Shown here one piece after another: positions 18,223-27,061 of a stretch of 64,000 bases of DNA. The DNA is from Desulfonispora thiosulfatigenes DSM 11270. GTDB taxonomy: Bacteria > Bacillota > Peptococcia > Peptococcales > Desulfonisporaceae. The number at the start of each line of letters is the position of its first letter. Within the stretch, counting starts at the first letter, position 1. The notes under the pieces are model-generated. The model was not told the origin of the DNA and made no database searches. It was given only the letters and a program-made list of their open reading frames with translations. The DNA is taken from assembly GCF_900176035.1 (NCBI RefSeq), contig NZ_FWWT01000022.1:62001-126000 (forward strand), written 5' to 3'. The position numbers and the translations under genes were made by a program.

Positions 18223-19140
18223 AACCTAACAGACAATGGTAATAAGAAATTTATCTATGATGTAGAAAATAAGCTAATAGAAGTAAAAAATTCTGCAAAT
18301 CAAACTATAGCTTCTTTTACCTATGATCATGAAGGCAAGAGAAATAGCATGACCACTTCAACTGGAACAGTTTATTTCCATTACAGTGGAGATAAAGTAG
18401 TTTATGAGACCGATAGTAGTAACAATATCATAGCTGAATATACTTATGATGCCCAAGGTAATCCAGCTACAATGACAAAAAATAGTACAACCTACTATTA
18501 CCATGTAAATGGACATGGTGATGTAATGGCTATGACTGATGGAAGTGGTACTATTGTTGCTCAGTATAATTATGATGCCTATGGAAACATATTATCTCAA
18601 TCAGGCTCAATGGCAGAATCTAACCCCTACAGATATGCGGGATACAGATTTAATGAAGTAACAGGACTTTACTATCTAATGGCAAGATATTATGATGCTG
18701 AAATTGGTAGGTTTATAACAAGAGATACGTTTCATGGGTTTGAAGATGATCCACAATCTCTAAATCAGTATGCTTATTGTTCGAATAACCCGGTGATATA
18801 TGTGGATCCGAGCGGTAATTATGCTACACGATATGGTTATTGGAATCTTGTTGATATTGTAGGATTTTTAACTACAGGATATATATTAGTAAAATTAGGT
18901 ATAGGGATTTTTAGTAAATGGATAGTCCATAAGGTAACTTATATTTTTTATAATATTACAGCAAGAGAGGTAATAGGAAAATACAAAAAAGGGGCAATTA
19001 ATAGAGAATTTCCTTCTGAATATCTAGATAAAACATTAGATGAAATAGAAAGATTAGCAAAAAAAGGAGTAAAGACAGCTAAGAAAGCCAAGAAACTATT
19101 ACAGGATAAAAGATTTGATAAGGGGGATAATCGAAAATGA
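18223..19140 (+). pseudogene. Rhs core fragment with toxin-like tip B
   Basis: Rhs similarity starts abruptly at 18223, just after an in-frame TAA. It reads through YD repeats and the core RYAGYRFNEVTGLYYLMARYYD...FITRD to DPSGN near 18815. The first in-frame ATG is 18349. The unique tip of about 104 residues has a hydrophobic stretch, then a basic helical end (EIERLAKKGVKTAKKAKKLL). That form resembles the tails of many Rhs and WapA nuclease tips, but I cannot name the family. It overlaps the next gene by four bases (ATGA), a typical toxin-immunity arrangement. It probably represents an orphan cassette. Confidence 0.7.
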
Positions 19141-19769
19141 ATGAATTGGATAAAATTCTCAAATTTATATATTCGTTTTTTTCAGATATAAATTATGTAG
19201 AAAATAATAATTTAATTTATGAATTTAACAATGATAACTTAAATTTAAATAAGAAGGATGATAAGGTAATAGGATTAAATATTCTTAAAAAAATACAAAA
19301 TCTAATTCCTGAGTTTAAAGTTATTGATTGGACAGATTTAGAAGATACGAGATGCTATGAATTTCGAATTTTGCTAAATAAAGTTGAAAATATCTTAGAT
19401 GACGATAATGATTTATTAAAGGTATTAGGAGGTAAAAGGCAAGATTTATATCTTTTTATAAGTAGAATAGCAAATTACTATTACATGTATATAGAAGATA
19501 CAGAATTTAATGAAGATACAGGAGAACTTAAATTTACTAAAAACATTAGTTTTGATAAATATAGTTTAGATATAAAAAATAAATTAGAAATGCTCATGAA
19601 TGATTTAGGCTATATAAGATTAGATGATGAAGTCGCAAAAACAGTTATTTTAAATGTAGAAACTGAATACTTGGAGAAGAATAAAGTAAAAATTTTTAAT
19701 TGTCTTTTTACAGAATTTGATGAGTTATATGAAAAAAAGATTGTTCAAAGGGTATTAAATAATAAGTAA
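19137..19769 (+). CDS. Candidate immunity protein for tip B
   Basis: A 210-residue soluble, acidic protein with no signal peptide or membrane segment. Its start overlaps the stop of the tip-B reading frame in ATGA, strong evidence of coupled expression. An acidic partner would suit a basic toxin tip. The family is not recognised. Confidence 0.6.
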   Translation: MNELDKILKFIYSFFSDINYVENNNLIYEFNNDNLNLNKKDDKVIGLNILKKIQNLIPEFKVIDWTDLEDTRCYEFRILLNKVENILDDDNDLLKVLGGKRQDLYLFISRIANYYYMYIEDTEFNEDTGELKFTKNISFDKYSLDIKNKLEMLMNDLGYIRLDDEVAKTVILNVETEYLEKNKVKIFNCLFTEFDELYEKKIVQRVLNNK

Positions 19770-19882
19770 GCATACCAAAATCTCCATCTTAAGTTTAGGT
19801 AGCTTTGCTGCTGGGTTATAGGATTATGCTTCAGATAGAAGACTTGATGGGAAGATAACTATATAGAATAACTAGAATAATT

Positions 19883-19911
19883 AGGGGAAAATCAATGTTT
19901 GATTTTCCCCT
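19883..19911 (+). terminator. Hairpin after the tip-B immunity gene
   Basis: AGGGGAAAATCA and TGATTTTCCCCT make a perfect 12-bp stem with loop ATGTT, followed by a C-broken T stretch. The bases from 19770 to 20026 otherwise show no gene. Confidence 0.65.
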
Positions 19912-20026
19912 CTTCATAACTTAATGAAGAAATAATAAATAACATATATAAGAGATATACAAGCCTATTATTAAAAGTGGAACTTAATATTAATTGAGGT
20001 TTTTGGAGGGAGGCGTATAAAATTAT

Positions 20027-20701
20027 ATGACTCAGGAGAAAGAAGTGGAATTTTATTGTTATACAGAAGATACAGATTCCAAAGGATTTGATATTTATAT
20101 TAATGAAGTTAAAATCAATGACAATTTAAAGTATTATGATAAAAACTTTCAATGTAAATGGTCATGTTTACCAGGAAAATACAACATAAAATTTGTGCAA
20201 AAACATTTTCTTAATTCCCGATTATGGTTTCTAAATACCGTATTTTCAATGATTGCTATGTTTTTAGCAGGATATTATGAAGAAATCAATCTAAAGGGAC
20301 CATTTTATTCAATTCAAGAGGGAGAATTATTAATTAAAGATAATGCTGTCTTAGAAATAAAGCTGAAAAGATCTAATATTTTTTTTAAGCTCCTATTTGA
20401 TGAAATAACAAATTATGGGTTCTTCATTGAAGCTAAATCTAATTGTTCATATAATTGTAAGAACGAAGAAGTAGTTGTTACATCAAAACTTAGAAGACGT
20501 TTTATTATTTCAGTGCTGTTACCTATTAGTATCGCTTTTCTTTTTATAACTATTTTACTTATTATAAGTGGCATTAATTTTTTCCAAAAGGGTGCTTTCG
20601 TAGGTGGTACTTTATTTGGACTAGTGATTACATTTCTTTTTATCATGTATATTAGAGTAGCTAAAAATATATTAAATGTTGTCTTTGGTAAACAAAGGTA
20701 G
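20027..20701 (+). CDS. Hypothetical membrane protein in the rhs island
   Basis: A 224-residue protein with a cytosolic-looking N-terminal half, a hydrophobic stretch near 65-82 and two strong membrane helices near 160-182 and 190-210. GGAGGGAGG lies upstream, though about a dozen bases from the ATG. It is flanked by rhs fragments, so an orphan immunity role is possible. The last part of the gene is duplicated as a 34-base exact copy at 22399, showing that this region has recombined. Confidence 0.5.
   Translation: MTQEKEVEFYCYTEDTDSKGFDIYINEVKINDNLKYYDKNFQCKWSCLPGKYNIKFVQKHFLNSRLWFLNTVFSMIAMFLAGYYEEINLKGPFYSIQEGELLIKDNAVLEIKLKRSNIFFKLLFDEITNYGFFIEAKSNCSYNCKNEEVVVTSKLRRRFIISVLLPISIAFLFITILLIISGINFFQKGAFVGGTLFGLVITFLFIMYIRVAKNILNVVFGKQR
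20634..20667 (+). repeat. 34-base direct repeat, copy 1
   Basis: This segment inside the 3' end of the 224-codon membrane gene is identical to 22399-22432. It encodes the FLFIMYIRVAK region. Confidence 0.85.
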
Positions 20702-20749
20702 AGCATATTAAACACATTACCATATAAGTATAAAATAGCAACACAACTA

Positions 20750-21815
20750 TATATATCTAGGGGACTGGTTGTTGTTTTATCTGGTGATGAAAATACCAAG
20801 CTTACCTTATCTGGATGGTCAAAACAGGAAGGTGCGAGTATAAGTGGCGGAAATTATGCTCTGCAAGTAGCAATAAATTACACAGTTGGTAATAGGACAA
20901 GTATTACAGATGGAAAAGGAAAACAACCTCCTTTACCTATGACAAGAGAAATCTGTTAACTAAAGTAAAGGATGCAAAACTAAATGAAACCCTATAAGGT
21001 TATGATAATGCAGGAAACCGTACAACTGTTACTGATGCCAGAAACAAGGTAACAAGCTATGAATATAATGAATTTAATCAAGTATCAAAAATAACCAATC
21101 CATTAAATCAAGTAACTCAATTTGGTTACGATAAAAACGGAAACACCACTAAGATTATTTTCCCTAAGGGAGATACTGTATCTTATAGCTATAACGCTCT
21201 TAACCTAATGAATGGTGTATACCATAGTGGTGTAAAAAAATGGGATTTTGGCTATGATGCTAATGGCAATAGGACAAGTGTGGTAACAAAAAATGGAACT
21301 GTTAATTACCAGTACGATGAATTAAATCAGTTAACCCAAGAGATATTACTAGATGGAACAACAATTTCCTACGAATATGATGCCGTAGGAAACAGGAAAA
21401 AGAAAATCGTAACTAAGGGTAGCTCAACAACTACTAATTATACTTATAACGATGGCAATGAATTAACAGCAGTAGATGGGAAAACTACACTTATGATCAA
21501 AACGGAAACTTAACAGACAATGGTAATAAGAAATTTATCTATGATGTAGAAAATAGGTTAATAGAAGTAAAAAATTCTGCAAATCAAACTATAGCTTCTT
21601 TTACCTATGATCATGAAGGTAGAAGAAATAGTATGACTACATCCGCAGGAACAGTTTATTTCCACTACAATGGAGATAAAGTAGTTTATGAAACTGATGA
21701 AAGTAATAATATCATAGCTGAATACACCTATGATGTTCAAGGTAATCCAGCAACAATGACAAAAAATAGTTGCAGGATTACTACCATATAAATGGACATA
21801 TGATATAATGGCACT
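20750..21815 (+). pseudogene. Degenerate third rhs copy
   Basis: This is a mosaic of rhs pieces with frameshifts and stops. The first part (to about 20960) copies the beta-sandwich module of the first rhs (LSGWSKQEGASISGGNY). Then come YD repeats starting with GYDNAGNRTTVTDARNK. The segment 21208-21513 reads for 101 codons before a one-base loss (AAACTACAC versus AAACTTACAC in copy A) breaks it. The next part, to about 21770, closely matches the start of the tip-B fragment and then degenerates before reaching any toxin tip. It is clearly non-functional. Confidence 0.85.
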
Positions 21816-21926
21816 AAATGGATGCAAGGTGTGTTAAAGCTGAACAATTCTGTCATAAAATATTAATAATAGAATTATTTTATGGGCTAAATATAGAGTG
21901 TAAAAATCGTGTCAATCGAAATTTAA

Positions 21927-22094
21927 TGCGAAGCTTTTGGCAAAAATAAGGCAGATTTAAAGAGAGCAAAATCCTACGAAATAACTAAAATGTTACGAAG
22001 AATAGAAGGATGGGAGCAATCAGATAAATTAGCAAGTGGGGAATTTATGGAAATAGAAGAATATGGGAGCGAAAATCATAACAAGAATTTTTAG
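21927..22094 (+). pseudogene. Possible VapE-like C-terminal remnant
   Basis: After an in-frame TAA, 55 codons read CEAFGKNKADLKRAK, then EITKMLRRIEGWEQ, and stop at TAG 22094. The pattern resembles the C-terminal end of phage or island VapE-type helicase proteins. There is no start codon or ribosome site, so this is a scrap. The family assignment is from memory of the motif and is tentative. Confidence 0.35.
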
Positions 22095-22150
22095 TTATGT
22101 TTTAGTTATCGTTAAGTTATTCACCTTAAGCCCTTACATACCAAAGCATT

Positions 22151-22291
22151 AACTAACTACAATAACTAAATAACTATAATCCTATATAGAGATGATATGA
22201 ATATGGAGAAAACAGCAAATTTCGCATGCATGCATATACGCGTAATGCGTATAGGGAAATTTGGGTTTAGTTAGTTATTTAGTTATTAGTT
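22151..22291. repeat. Inverted repeat arms rich in TAGTTATTTAGTTATT
   Basis: The left arm (22151-22176) carries AATAACTAAATAACTA and the right arm (22272-22291) carries TAGTTATTTAGTTATT. Between them lies a small palindrome ATACGC-GTAAT-GCGTAT. It follows the VapE-like scrap, so it may be a leftover control or replication site of a phage or plasmid. The region from 21816 to 22756 holds no intact gene. Confidence 0.5.
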
Positions 22292-22398
22292 GACATAGAT
22301 ACCACAAACTACTATGATAAATACATGGAAAAAAATTATAATGATCGCCCCTGCAAAGAAGAAAGTGTTAATTTTGACGAAAGCTTAGACAAATTCAC

Positions 22399-22432
22399 TT
22401 CTTTTTATCATGTATATTAGAGTAGCTAAAAA
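22399..22432 (+). repeat. 34-base direct repeat, copy 2
   Basis: An exact copy of 20634-20667, detached from the rest of its gene. A short frame starting at ATG 22325 (MEKNYNDRPCKEE) runs into it and stops at 22420, which marks a recombination joint. Confidence 0.85.
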
Positions 22433-22450
22433 GATAATAAATGAAGATAA

Positions 22451-22484
22451 AAGGCCAACCATATTCCTATGGTTAGCCTTTTTG
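22451..22484 (+). terminator. Intrinsic terminator closing the rhs island
   Basis: AAGGCCAACCATA pairs with TATGGTTAGCCTT (one mismatch) around loop TTCC, followed by TTTTT. The following 270 bases before the next gene are AT-rich with no gene seen. Confidence 0.75.
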
Positions 22485-22756
22485 GATGTATGGGATTAAT
22501 TTGTTAACCCATACAAATATGTCGTATTTTATTGTGCTGAATAGAGATCATGATTAGGGTAGTGAAAAGAAATTTAAATAATTTTTTGATTATTTTTAAA
22601 AATTAATTTAAAAATTAGCATACTTTAACTGTTTGCAAATATAAATGTATCAAGATAAGAAAAATTTAAATTTATCTATAGTACAAAGCACAAGCATCTT
22701 AGCTTTAAATGCATTAAAAGATGTATCTATTCAATTAATTGGAGGGATGTTTTTAA

Positions 22757-23968
22757 ATGACTACAGAGACGAAAGAAATTATAAAGTTTGAAAAAGATTT
22801 TACGCGCCAAGAAGCAATTCCAGAGGCAGGGATTAAAAGAGCCTTAGAGATACTAGAGACAGGATGCCTACATAGATATAATACGCCAAAAGGTGAAGTA
22901 TCAGATGTGGCCCTTTTAGAAAAAGAATATGCTGACTATGTAGGAGCAAAGTATTGTGCTGGACTTTCTTCTTGTGGTAGTGCAATATATGTTGCCTTAA
23001 AGAGTGTGGGAGTAAAGCCAGGTGATAAGGTTTTATGTAATGCATTTACATTAGCACCTGTACCAGGGGCAATCGAAAATGCTGGGGGAATACCTGTATT
23101 TTTAGAGATTGATGAAAATTTCTTAACTAATCTGGATGATTTAGAGAAAAAAGCGGTTGAATCACAGGCAAAGTTTTTACTTTTATCTCATATGCGTGGA
23201 AACATTGTTGATATGGATAGAGTTACAGAAATTTGTAGTCGTCTAGGAATTACCTTAGTTGAAGATTGTGCTCATACAGTAGGTGCTCGTTGGGGCGATA
23301 AATATACGGGAACATTTGGTAAGGCGGGTTGTTATTCTACTCAAACTTATAAGCATATGAATTCAGGAGAAGGTGGACTATTAGTTTCAAATGATGAAGA
23401 CGTTATAGCTAAAGCTATTTTATATTCTGGATCTTATATGTTATTTGATCGACATATTTCTAGACCTTCGGTAGAAGTGTTTGAACGTCATAAAAAGAAT
23501 ATTCCTAATTTTAGCTTAAGAATGTCAAATTTAGTAGCTGCATTACTTAGACCTCAATTAGCGGATCTTGATACACAATTAAAGCGATGGAATGATAGAT
23601 ACTATGTGTTAGCAAAGGGATTAGAAGGAGTAAATCATATTCGTATTCCTAAAAGACCAGAAAAAGAACATTTTGTAGCATCTTCACTGCAATTTACTCT
23701 TACTGATATTAATATTGAAATGGTAGAAAAGTTTATAGCTGTATGTGCAGAAAGAGGGGTAGAAATTAAGTGGTTTGGGGCAAAAGAACCTAATGGATTT
23801 ACAAGCTCTTGGGAAAGTTGGGAATATATCAAAGAGAAACAAAAGCTTCCTCAAACAAGAGAAGTTTTAGATTTCTTATGTGATTTCCGCATACCACTTA
23901 CCTTTAGTTTAGAAGATTGTGAAGTTATTACAAAAGTAATTCGTCAAGTAGTAGAAGAAATATTTTAA
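22757..23968 (+). CDS. DegT/DnrJ/EryC1-family PLP aminotransferase
   Basis: This is a fold-type I PLP enzyme of the DegT/sugar aminotransferase family. The probable PLP lysine is K199 (TQTYKHMNSGEGG) and the pyridine-contacting aspartate D170 (LVEDCAHTVG). The 403 residues are a full-length DegT protein. Most relatives act on nucleotide-linked keto sugars, but no sugar or cell-envelope gene is nearby. It instead heads a group of amino-acid-type catabolic genes, so its substrate is open; an amino or keto acid role is inferred from context. GGAGGG lies nine bases before the ATG. Confidence 0.8.
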   Translation: MTTETKEIIKFEKDFTRQEAIPEAGIKRALEILETGCLHRYNTPKGEVSDVALLEKEYADYVGAKYCAGLSSCGSAIYVALKSVGVKPGDKVLCNAFTLAPVPGAIENAGGIPVFLEIDENFLTNLDDLEKKAVESQAKFLLLSHMRGNIVDMDRVTEICSRLGITLVEDCAHTVGARWGDKYTGTFGKAGCYSTQTYKHMNSGEGGLLVSNDEDVIAKAILYSGSYMLFDRHISRPSVEVFERHKKNIPNFSLRMSNLVAALLRPQLADLDTQLKRWNDRYYVLAKGLEGVNHIRIPKRPEKEHFVASSLQFTLTDINIEMVEKFIAVCAERGVEIKWFGAKEPNGFTSSWESWEYIKEKQKLPQTREVLDFLCDFRIPLTFSLEDCEVITKVIRQVVEEIF

Positions 23969-24097
23969 ATAAGGTTATAAATTTAAAATATTAAAATATA
24001 GATGTAGAAAGCAAAAGATACTAAAGGTTTTAATTTTATTAATGATTTAGCTAGAGTTGCCACAAAATTCAATCAATTTTATGAGAGGTAGATTAAT

Positions 24098-24811
24098 TTG
24101 GGATTTACAAAACATTTGCCATTACATATACAGATAAAAATTAAACTTGAAGAAGAAATTTTAAATGAAGTTTATGATGAAAAGATTCCAGGTGAATTAG
24201 ATTTAATGGAAAGATTCTCTGTAAGTAGATCTACAATTCGTCAAGCAATAGCAGCACTCGTAGAAGAGGGAATTTTAGAAAAAAGACATGGTAAAGGAAC
24301 CTTTATCTCGTTAAAGCCAGTAGAAGAATGGCTAGGTAGTTTTAGTACTTATGAAAACATTATTGATGACATGGGTATGAAGCCATATATTAAGTTTTTA
24401 AGTATGGAAATGACTAGTACTCCTCAAAACGTAGCTAAGACATTAGAAGAGGAAGTTTTCTATAAAGTAAAAAGAATACGTTATGCAGATGAAAACCCAG
24501 TATCCATTGAGGAAAACTATTACCCTCTGGAGTTAGGGAAAAAATTAGCTAAATTTAATTGGGATAATGTTGCTTCTTATAGTTTGCTCGATTCCTTAGG
24601 CGTAAAACTTTGGGATGCAAAGCAGATAATCACTTGTAGAATGCCTGTAAAGGAAGAATGTAAGTTACTTAATATAGACGAAACTATTCCTGTTTTATTT
24701 ATAGAGCGCCTTAATTTTGATCGAGAAGGCAATATTGTGGAATATGAGCACAGTGTTTATCGTTCCGATCATTATGCTTTTATCGTAAAGCTGGGGCGAA
24801 ATGAAAATTGA
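24098..24811 (+). CDS. GntR/HutC-family transcriptional regulator with UTRA domain
   Basis: An N-terminal winged helix-turn-helix (about residues 8-75, DLMERFSVSRSTIRQAIAALVEEGILEKRHGKGTF pattern, here cited only as its key spread) precedes a UTRA ligand-binding domain with ERLNFDREGNIVEYEHSVYR near 208-227. Regulators of this type respond to small metabolites of the pathway beside them. It lies between the aminotransferase and the dehydrogenase genes and is the likely local regulator. A palindrome downstream (24848) may be its operator. The start is TTG behind GAGAGG. Confidence 0.9.
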   Translation: MGFTKHLPLHIQIKIKLEEEILNEVYDEKIPGELDLMERFSVSRSTIRQAIAALVEEGILEKRHGKGTFISLKPVEEWLGSFSTYENIIDDMGMKPYIKFLSMEMTSTPQNVAKTLEEEVFYKVKRIRYADENPVSIEENYYPLELGKKLAKFNWDNVASYSLLDSLGVKLWDAKQIITCRMPVKEECKLLNIDETIPVLFIERLNFDREGNIVEYEHSVYRSDHYAFIVKLGRNEN

Positions 24812-24847
24812 AAATTAATCATTGTAAGAAGGCTATTTTTTTGGATA

Positions 24848-24865
24848 CAGATGTCCGTACATCTG
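24848..24865. promoter_or_regulatory. Palindrome, candidate GntR operator
   Basis: CAGATGT-CCGT-ACATCTG has perfect seven-base arms. It lies about 85 bases before the HisD-like gene and just after the GntR regulator gene. Size and symmetry fit a GntR/HutC dimer site. Confidence 0.5.
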
Positions 24866-24903
24866 AACATATGAACATATGAACATTCTAACATTTATAT
24901 AAT
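24864..24903 (+). promoter_or_regulatory. Direct repeats plus -10 box before the HisD-like gene
   Basis: The heptamer TGAACAT occurs three times at eight-base spacing, then a degraded TCTAACAT. A TATAAT box lies at 24898-24903. The -35 position (about 24875-24880) is poor and falls inside the repeats, which suggests activator control. Confidence 0.4.
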
Positions 24904-24934
24904 ATCTGAAATTTATTCTTAAGGGAGTGAACTT

Positions 24935-26227
24935 ATGAAAAGGTATATCAAAGAAAAAAACGTACAAGTGAAGAAAACTGGTGCTGAGGTTCAAGAAACG
25001 GTAGCTAAAATTATTGAGGATATTCGCCAAAATGGTGATTTAGCAGTAAGAAAGTACTCAAAGCAATTTGATAACTGGTCACCTGAATCTTTCTTAATGT
25101 CAAAGGAAGAACTTGAAAAAGTAAGTAAAACTGTATCTGATATCGACAAACAAACTATTAATTTTGCCCAAGAATCTGTTAGACGTTTTGCTCAAAAGCA
25201 ATATGAAATGATTAAAGATTTTGAAGTGGAATTATTTCCAGGCGTGGCTTTAGGTCAAAAAACAGTTCCTTTAAATTCTTCTGGTTCTTATGTACCAGGT
25301 GGAAGCTATCCAATCGTGGCTTCTGCTAATATGAGTATCACTCCTGCTGTAGTTGCGGGAGTAAAAAGGGTTGTATCTGTAACCCCTCCTTTTAAAGGCG
25401 AGGTGCCAAAGAATACAATTTATGCTATGGCATCAGCAGGTGCTACGGAAGTATATTGCTTGGGTGGAGTTCAAGGGGTAGTAGCAATGGCACTTGGTAC
25501 GGAAACCATTAAACCAGTAGATATGATTGTTGGACCAGGCAATAAATTTGTAGCTGAAGCAAAAAGACAATTATACGGTGAGGTAGGAATAGATCAAATA
25601 GCAGGTCCATCTGAAGCTTTAGTAATCGCTGATGATAGTGCTGATCCTGAAATAGTTGCCTCTGACTTAGTAGCTCAAGCTGAGCATGGTGTTGAATCTG
25701 AAGTAGTATTAATCTGCTTATCAGAAGATTTTGCAAATAAGGTTATTAGAGAAGTTGAGAAACAAATAAGTGAATTACCAACTGGAGAAATCGCTAAAAT
25801 TTGTTGGGATAATAATGGTGAGGTAATAGTTGTAGATAGCATTGAAGAAGCTGCAGAGCTTTCAGACTTTTATGCTAGTGAACACGTAGAAATCCAAACC
25901 CAGCAGGATGAATGGCTTCTTGAAAACTTAACAAATTATGGTTCATTATTTGTAGGAGAATATTCAACCGTAGCCCTTGGAGATAAAGGTATTGGTACAA
26001 ATCATATTTTACCAACAAGAAAAGCAGGACGTTATACGGGTGGTTTATGGGTTGGAAAGTTCTTAAAAACCTTAACTTATCAAAAATCAACTGCAGAAGG
26101 TCTTAAATATGTAGCACCATATTGTTCTCTTTCTTGTGCTATGGAAGGTATGATGGGACACAAGGCATCTATTGATAAGAGATTAGTAAAATGTAACTAT
26201 CCAGTTCCAAATTATGAAAAGAAATAA
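24935..26227 (+). CDS. HisD-family dehydrogenase, probable sulfopropanediol- or amino-alcohol-type
   Basis: This is an NAD-dependent zinc dehydrogenase homologous to histidinol dehydrogenase. The zinc and catalytic residues are intact: Q248 and H251 (AQAEHG), E316 and H317 (ASEHVEIQT), D350 (LGDKGIGTNH) and H409 (MGHKAS). The segment RYTGGLWVGKFLKT differs from biosynthetic HisD and recalls HpsN-type sulfopropanediol dehydrogenases. No other his gene is present, so histidine synthesis is unlikely. The neighbours (racemase, cysteate/cysteine lyase-type enzyme, permease) suggest four-electron oxidation of a C3 sulfonate alcohol or amino alcohol. The substrate is inferred. Confidence 0.8.
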   Translation: MKRYIKEKNVQVKKTGAEVQETVAKIIEDIRQNGDLAVRKYSKQFDNWSPESFLMSKEELEKVSKTVSDIDKQTINFAQESVRRFAQKQYEMIKDFEVELFPGVALGQKTVPLNSSGSYVPGGSYPIVASANMSITPAVVAGVKRVVSVTPPFKGEVPKNTIYAMASAGATEVYCLGGVQGVVAMALGTETIKPVDMIVGPGNKFVAEAKRQLYGEVGIDQIAGPSEALVIADDSADPEIVASDLVAQAEHGVESEVVLICLSEDFANKVIREVEKQISELPTGEIAKICWDNNGEVIVVDSIEEAAELSDFYASEHVEIQTQQDEWLLENLTNYGSLFVGEYSTVALGDKGIGTNHILPTRKAGRYTGGLWVGKFLKTLTYQKSTAEGLKYVAPYCSLSCAMEGMMGHKASIDKRLVKCNYPVPNYEKK

Positions 26228-26260
26228 TTAAATAAGACGCTTTTACGAGGAAGTGATAGT

Positions 26261-26950
26261 GTGTCCAGTAAAACTCTGGGGATAATTGGTGGGATGGGAC
26301 CTGAAGCAACGGTGGATCTTATGATGAAAATTATTAAAAAAACTCCAGCTAAAGTCGAACAAGATCACATCAGAGTAATTGCTGATAATAATCCTCATAT
26401 ACCTTGTAGGATTAAAGCAATTATGGAAAATGCCGAAAGCTCAGGTCCCATGATGGTAGAAATGGCAAAAAATTTAGAAAAAGCAGGAGCAGATTTTTTA
26501 GTAATTGCCTGTAATACAGCTCACTATTATTTTAAGGATGTAGAAGCAGCAGTTAATATTCCAGTTTTAAATATAATTGATGAGACGGTAAAGGTATTGC
26601 TTCAGGAAAAGGTACAAAAGGTTACTTTACTAGCTACTAAAGCAAATATATATACGGGACTTTATGATAAAGCATTAAATCAAACAGGGATAGAGCTAGT
26701 ATTACCTTCAGAAGCTTATCAAGAAAAAGTATTAGACGTTATCGCCAAAATCAAGGCTGGTAAATATGAAGAAGCTAGAAGTTATACAGATGAAATTATT
26801 AATCATTGCATGGAATTAGGTGCTGAAGCTGTTATTTTAGGCTGTACTGAGCTACCGATGGCCTTTTGTGATCAAGAAAACTTACCAATTTATCTATATG
26901 ACCCAGCTGATATTATTTCAGAAGTAATTGTAACTAAGGCGTTAAATTAA
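26261..26950 (+). CDS. Aspartate/glutamate-racemase family protein
   Basis: This is a PLP-independent amino-acid racemase with the two-cysteine mechanism: C84 in IACNTAHYY and C195 in LGCTELPM. It opens with GIIGGMGPEATVDL, typical of aspartate racemases. The 229 residues are full length. The start is GTG with GAGGA nine bases ahead. It lies 33 bases after the HisD-like gene and so is probably in the same operon. Since cysteate is the sulfonate analogue of aspartate, a D/L-cysteate racemase is an attractive reading; aspartate or glutamate racemization is the conservative one. Confidence 0.85.
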   Translation: MSSKTLGIIGGMGPEATVDLMMKIIKKTPAKVEQDHIRVIADNNPHIPCRIKAIMENAESSGPMMVEMAKNLEKAGADFLVIACNTAHYYFKDVEAAVNIPVLNIIDETVKVLLQEKVQKVTLLATKANIYTGLYDKALNQTGIELVLPSEAYQEKVLDVIAKIKAGKYEEARSYTDEIINHCMELGAEAVILGCTELPMAFCDQENLPIYLYDPADIISEVIVTKALN

Positions 26951-27061
26951 TAAAGTGAAGCTGTTGTTTATATTTGCTTAGTTTTAGGAATATAAAATTT
27001 ACAATTAAATATTAAATTTAAGTTTTATATTAATATATTACAAATAAAAAGGAGAATAAAT

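Noticed and set aside
22748-22790. ATG nine bases before the DegT start as the true start
   Set aside because: It is in a different frame that soon stops.
24935-26227. Biosynthetic histidinol dehydrogenase of a histidine operon
   Set aside because: No other his gene is nearby, and the GLWVGKFLKT region and neighbours point to a catabolic relative.
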